Positions 14,424-17,303 of a stretch of 17,303 bases of DNA are shown piece by piece. Source of the DNA: Bacillota bacterium (lineage in GTDB: Bacteria > Bacillota > Clostridia > Acetivibrionales > DSM-1351); assembly GCA_023426005.1 (NCBI GenBank), contig JAFABO010000187.1, positions 1 to 17,303 of the forward strand, in the 5' to 3' direction. Positions within the stretch are counted from its first letter, which is position 1; the number at the start of each line of letters is the position of its first letter. A program made the translations under genes and the position numbers. Under the pieces are notes generated by a model. That model was not told the DNA's origin and made no database searches. It saw nothing but the letters and a program-made list of their open reading frames with translations.

Positions 14424-16985
14424 TTACATCACCCAACGTATCAAGCCCATATCAAACCTGTTTATCAAATCCGGGTGCTTTGGTGTTACCCGGAAGGTAT
14501 AGGCGTACTCGCCGCCGTCTTCAATCCTCAGGTTCAGGGTATACCTGTAGAGGCTGTCGCCGAGCTTTTCAGCGCAATTCATCTCAATAGCCTGTGCACA
14601 GGTTATTTTACCGTTTTCATGAGTTCCGTAATATACTTCGACCTTCACATTTGCAGGATCTATTGCACCCAACTGAGCATTAACCGACAGGTATATCTCC
14701 TGTCCGGAATTTGATTTGTAGTCCTTCAAATCATTTACATTTCTTTCTGCAATCAGCTGAACCTGAGCCCAGTTATTTATCATGTGCTCCACAAAAGAAT
14801 TGAAACTCCTTGCCGCACTGCAATTATCCTCTAACAGCTTTGAAGCTCCGGCCATAGAGGGCAGGTACATTCTCTCGGTGTACTCCTTTACCATTCTGTC
14901 GGTACTGTAATTCCAGGCCAGCGACTTGATGGAATTTTTCATGATTCGGATCCATTCCTCGGGTATACCTTTCTCGTTAACCTCGTAGAAAAGGGGAACG
15001 ATCTTTCCTTCAAGAGTGTCATATATGGATTCGCTGTCTATATCGTCCTGGGAGCTCTCATTGTCAAATTCGGTCTCATCACCTATAACCCAGCCGTTTT
15101 CACCGTTATAGCCCTCGCACCACCAGCCGTCCAGAATACTGAAGTTGATGACGCCGTTAATGCAGACCTTTTGACCGCTGGTTCCGCTTGCTTCCAGAGG
15201 CCTTCTTGGATTATTCATCCATATGTCGACACCTTGAACAAGATTTCTGGCAACAGTCATATTATAATTTTCAAGAAGGATAACCTTTCCGTAGAAGCCT
15301 TCCTGTCTGGCTATATCGTTTATATTTTTGATGACGTCGTGAGCCGGGCCGTCGGCAGGGTGGGCCTTACCGGCAAAAATAATCTGCACCGGCTTTTCCG
15401 GGTTATTGAGAATATTCTGTATCCTTGCAAGATTTCTGAATATGAGGTTTGCTCTCTTATAGGTTGCAAACCTTCTTGCAAAACCGATGGTAAGAGCATT
15501 GGGATCAAGGAAGGTATCAATCTGTCTTACCGCTTCCATAGATTCACCGTTAGCCAGTTTCTGAGCCTTAAGTCTATCCCTTATGAAACCGATCAGCTTG
15601 TGTTTTAATTCCACATGGGTATTCCAGAGCTCTCCGGAAGGAATACTATCTATACCTTCAAAAGTGGAAGCGGAGTATATCCGGGTTTTCCAGTCCGGGA
15701 CAAGGTATTTGTCGTAAAGCTCCTTAATTTTAGGCGACAGCCAGGTCAGTGTATGAATTCCATTGGTGACGTGCGTTATGGGGACATCAGCCTGGGGTAC
15801 ACCGGGCCAGACATCTCCGAAAATATCCCTGGAGACGGCGCCGTGAAGCTGACTTACTCCATTTTTTCTGCCGGCAAGCGTCAGAGCAAGGACTGTCATG
15901 TTGAAATTCTGATCCTCGGGATTTTTCAGTCCCAGTTCAAGGAAATCGTATCTGCTGAGTCCCAATTGACCCCAGAAGTCTCCGAAATATTTGTCCATCA
16001 TGTACAGCGGGAAGGTGTCATTTCCTGCCGGAACAGGGGTATGGGTAGTAAATATGGCGGAATTGGCCACTATCTGCTTTGCTTCTTTAAAGGTTAAATG
16101 TTTTTCATTAATAAGTTTTCTTATAAGTTCCAGCCCCATGAAAGAGGAATGTCCCTCGTTCATATGGTAAACCGTGGGGTGGATATCAAGTGCATCCAAA
16201 ACACGGATGCCGCCGATGCCCAGGAAAATTTCCTGCTGAATCCTGGTTTCATGATCTCCTCCGTACAGCCTTGAAGTAAGGTCTCTGTCAGAAGGCGTGT
16301 TTTTCGACACATCGGTATCCATCAGGTAAAGATCGATCCTTCCTATCTGCACTTTCCAAACCTTTGCATATACGGTCCTTCCCGCAAAGGTGATATTGAT
16401 CTCAGCCTGCTCGCCGTTTGAATTGAGTGCCGGCAATATGGGAAGCTGGGAAATATTCAAATTGTTAAAACTGGTTTCCTGCCAACCGTCAATATTGATT
16501 CTCTGGCTGAAATAGCCCTGCTTGTAAAAAAGACCGATTGCAGTAAAAGGAAGGCCCAGATCGCTGGCAGACTTGCAGTGATCGCCCGACAATACTCCCA
16601 GACCGCCGGAATAAATAGGCAGCACTTCGTTTAGTCCATATTCGGCCGAAAAATAGGCAATTCTTTTTCCGCTGCTTTCGGGATGATTTATTGAAAACCA
16701 TGTGTCTTTTTCGGACATATAGCTGTCAAAGGCGGCGACCACATTATGAAGCCTTGACATATAATCCTTATCTTCAAGTCTGGCCTGAAGCTTTTTCTGA
16801 CTTACCTCCTGTAAAAAACGTACGGGGTTTTTGCCCAGCTTCTCCCACAGCTCCAGGTCAATCTCCCTGTAAAGGTCGATTGCCTCAGGATTCCAGGACC
16901 ACCATAAATTATATGCGATATCGTTCAATCTCTTAAATTCTTCCGGCAAGGCTGATATTACGTTGATTTTTCCAACAAGATACAT
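14424..16985 (-). CDS. glgP: Alpha-glucan phosphorylase, DUF3417-containing GlgP type (GT35)
   Basis: An 853-residue cytoplasmic enzyme that releases glucose 1-phosphate from alpha-1,4-glucans (glycogen or maltodextrin) with phosphate and PLP. The N-terminal DUF3417 domain (LPEEFKRLNDIAYNLWWSWNPEA onward, read in two pieces) marks the short bacterial/archaeal-type phosphorylases. Core motifs follow: AYFSAEYGLNE, YSGGLGVLSGDHCKSASDLG, HMNEGHSS, NGIHTLTW and GFARRFATYKR. The PLP lysine is K606 in EASGTSGQK. A beta-rich tail of about 120 residues closes the protein. I chose ATG 16985 over ATG 16991 because GGAGG (16992-16996) lies 6 nt before the former but directly abuts the latter. No other glycogen gene is adjacent, and the gene is convergent with the regulator. 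Confidence 0.94.
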   Translation of the reverse strand: MYLVGKINVISALPEEFKRLNDIAYNLWWSWNPEAIDLYREIDLELWEKLGKNPVRFLQEVSQKKLQARLEDKDYMSRLHNVVAAFDSYMSEKDTWFSINHPESSGKRIAYFSAEYGLNEVLPIYSGGLGVLSGDHCKSASDLGLPFTAIGLFYKQGYFSQRINIDGWQETSFNNLNISQLPILPALNSNGEQAEINITFAGRTVYAKVWKVQIGRIDLYLMDTDVSKNTPSDRDLTSRLYGGDHETRIQQEIFLGIGGIRVLDALDIHPTVYHMNEGHSSFMGLELIRKLINEKHLTFKEAKQIVANSAIFTTHTPVPAGNDTFPLYMMDKYFGDFWGQLGLSRYDFLELGLKNPEDQNFNMTVLALTLAGRKNGVSQLHGAVSRDIFGDVWPGVPQADVPITHVTNGIHTLTWLSPKIKELYDKYLVPDWKTRIYSASTFEGIDSIPSGELWNTHVELKHKLIGFIRDRLKAQKLANGESMEAVRQIDTFLDPNALTIGFARRFATYKRANLIFRNLARIQNILNNPEKPVQIIFAGKAHPADGPAHDVIKNINDIARQEGFYGKVILLENYNMTVARNLVQGVDIWMNNPRRPLEASGTSGQKVCINGVINFSILDGWWCEGYNGENGWVIGDETEFDNESSQDDIDSESIYDTLEGKIVPLFYEVNEKGIPEEWIRIMKNSIKSLAWNYSTDRMVKEYTERMYLPSMAGASKLLEDNCSAARSFNSFVEHMINNWAQVQLIAERNVNDLKDYKSNSGQEIYLSVNAQLGAIDPANVKVEVYYGTHENGKITCAQAIEMNCAEKLGDSLYRYTLNLRIEDGGEYAYTFRVTPKHPDLINRFDMGLIRWVM

Positions 16986-17303
16986 GTGCATCCTCCGATC
17001 TGTTATTCAGTAGATTATATATTTCTACCCGTTATTTATATAATTCAAGCTGTATTTGCTTATCCGATTTTCAGTTGTTGATATAATAACATAAAGATGA
17101 TGTTATTGGTAGCGTTTATCATTAATTAATACAATGTTAAAGTCAATTTAATTAACCGGCACCGACCCGCTAAATTAAATGGAAAAAAATACTTTTCACA
17201 ATTTATGATTTTGATAAATAAAAAGTACCAAAATGTGAAAAAAATATATATTATGATAAATATGATAAAACGATTCTTTATTTACGGTATTATCGGCTGG
17301 AGC
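16986..17303. other. AT-rich region upstream of glgP, running to the window edge
   Basis: About 300 nt without a credible gene. It holds the glgP ribosome site (GGAGG on the minus strand, 16992-16996) and a minus-strand TATAAT (17014-17019) with no -35 element at proper spacing. It also has an 8-bp inverted repeat at 17085-17107 and overlapping inverted repeats at 17190-17241. It probably contains the glgP promoter, and perhaps control sites for a divergent gene beyond the window. Confidence 0.5.
17085..17107. repeat. Inverted repeat upstream of glgP
   Basis: AATAACAT (17085-17092) and ATGTTATT (17100-17107) are perfect complements across 7 nt, about 100 nt before the glgP start. No T-run follows on either strand, so a protein-binding site is as likely as an RNA hairpin. 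Confidence 0.4.

Noticed and set aside
15171..16097. Plus-strand open frames of 145 and 160 codons within glgP
   Set aside because: They are opposite conserved phosphorylase motifs including the PLP-lysine region, have no domain of their own, and lack convincing ribosome sites.
16986..16991. ATG 16991 as start of glgP
   Set aside because: The GGAGG ends directly against this codon, leaving no spacing. The second ATG (16985) has a 6-nt gap and keeps the conserved MYLVGKIN start.
1..17303. CRISPR array, tRNA/rRNA, transposon ends or attachment sites
   Set aside because: I looked for regularly spaced repeats, cloverleaf sequences, and transposase or integrase frames. None is visible. The only tandem repeat is the two-copy unit at 3061-3099.

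Overview
The window looks like chromosomal DNA of a low-GC Gram-positive anaerobe of class Clostridia. The codon use, the strong AAGGAGG-type ribosome binding sites, the 2-hydroxyacyl-CoA dehydratase-type activase genes, the lipoprotein sugar-binding protein and the YesM/YesN two-component pair all fit. A mesophilic plant-polysaccharide-degrading clostridium (Ruminiclostridium-like) is a plausible guess, but this is inference and no marker gene in the window proves it. I see no rRNA, tRNA, CRISPR array, transposase, phage gene or plasmid function.

Layout. (1) 43-3036, plus strand: a large exported cell-wall enzyme that joins a GHL10-type glycoside hydrolase to a C-terminal zinc N-acetylmuramoyl-L-alanine amidase, followed by an intrinsic terminator. 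(2) 3181-6203, plus strand: a tightly coupled three-gene cassette with about 30-nt overlaps. It encodes two paralogous cysteine-containing proteins of the DUF2229 / 2-hydroxyacyl-CoA dehydratase type and an ATP-dependent iron-sulfur activase (BadF/HgdC type). (3) 6661-10694, plus strand: a carbohydrate ABC importer (lipoprotein binding protein, two permeases, no ATPase) followed by a xylose-isomerase-like TIM-barrel sugar isomerase/epimerase. A long perfect hairpin lies between the binding-protein and permease genes. (4) 10797-14247, plus strand: a YesM-type sensor histidine kinase and a YesN-type AraC response regulator, the usual local regulators of such importers. (5) 14424-16985, minus strand: an alpha-glucan phosphorylase of the DUF3417/GlgP type, convergent with the regulator gene. 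A 12-bp hairpin separates the two.

How the genes work together. Blocks 3 and 4 form one functional unit: the sensor detects an extracellular sugar or the loaded binding protein, the AraC-type regulator switches on the importer genes, the importer brings in an oligosaccharide using an ATPase encoded elsewhere, and the isomerase acts on the product. The phosphorylase may contribute to storage-glucan or maltodextrin metabolism, but it is on the other strand and need not be co-regulated. The cassette in block 2 is the least understood part. It has a full ATP-driven low-potential electron activase and a heteromeric partner, but no CoA ligase, CoA transferase or hydratase beside it. Its substrate is therefore open, and it is my main candidate for an undescribed reductase system. 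Block 1 is notable because the two fused enzymes could act in succession on peptidoglycan.

Sample stretches of the importer/regulator block are visibly more AT-rich than samples from the flanking blocks, which may mean it has a separate history.
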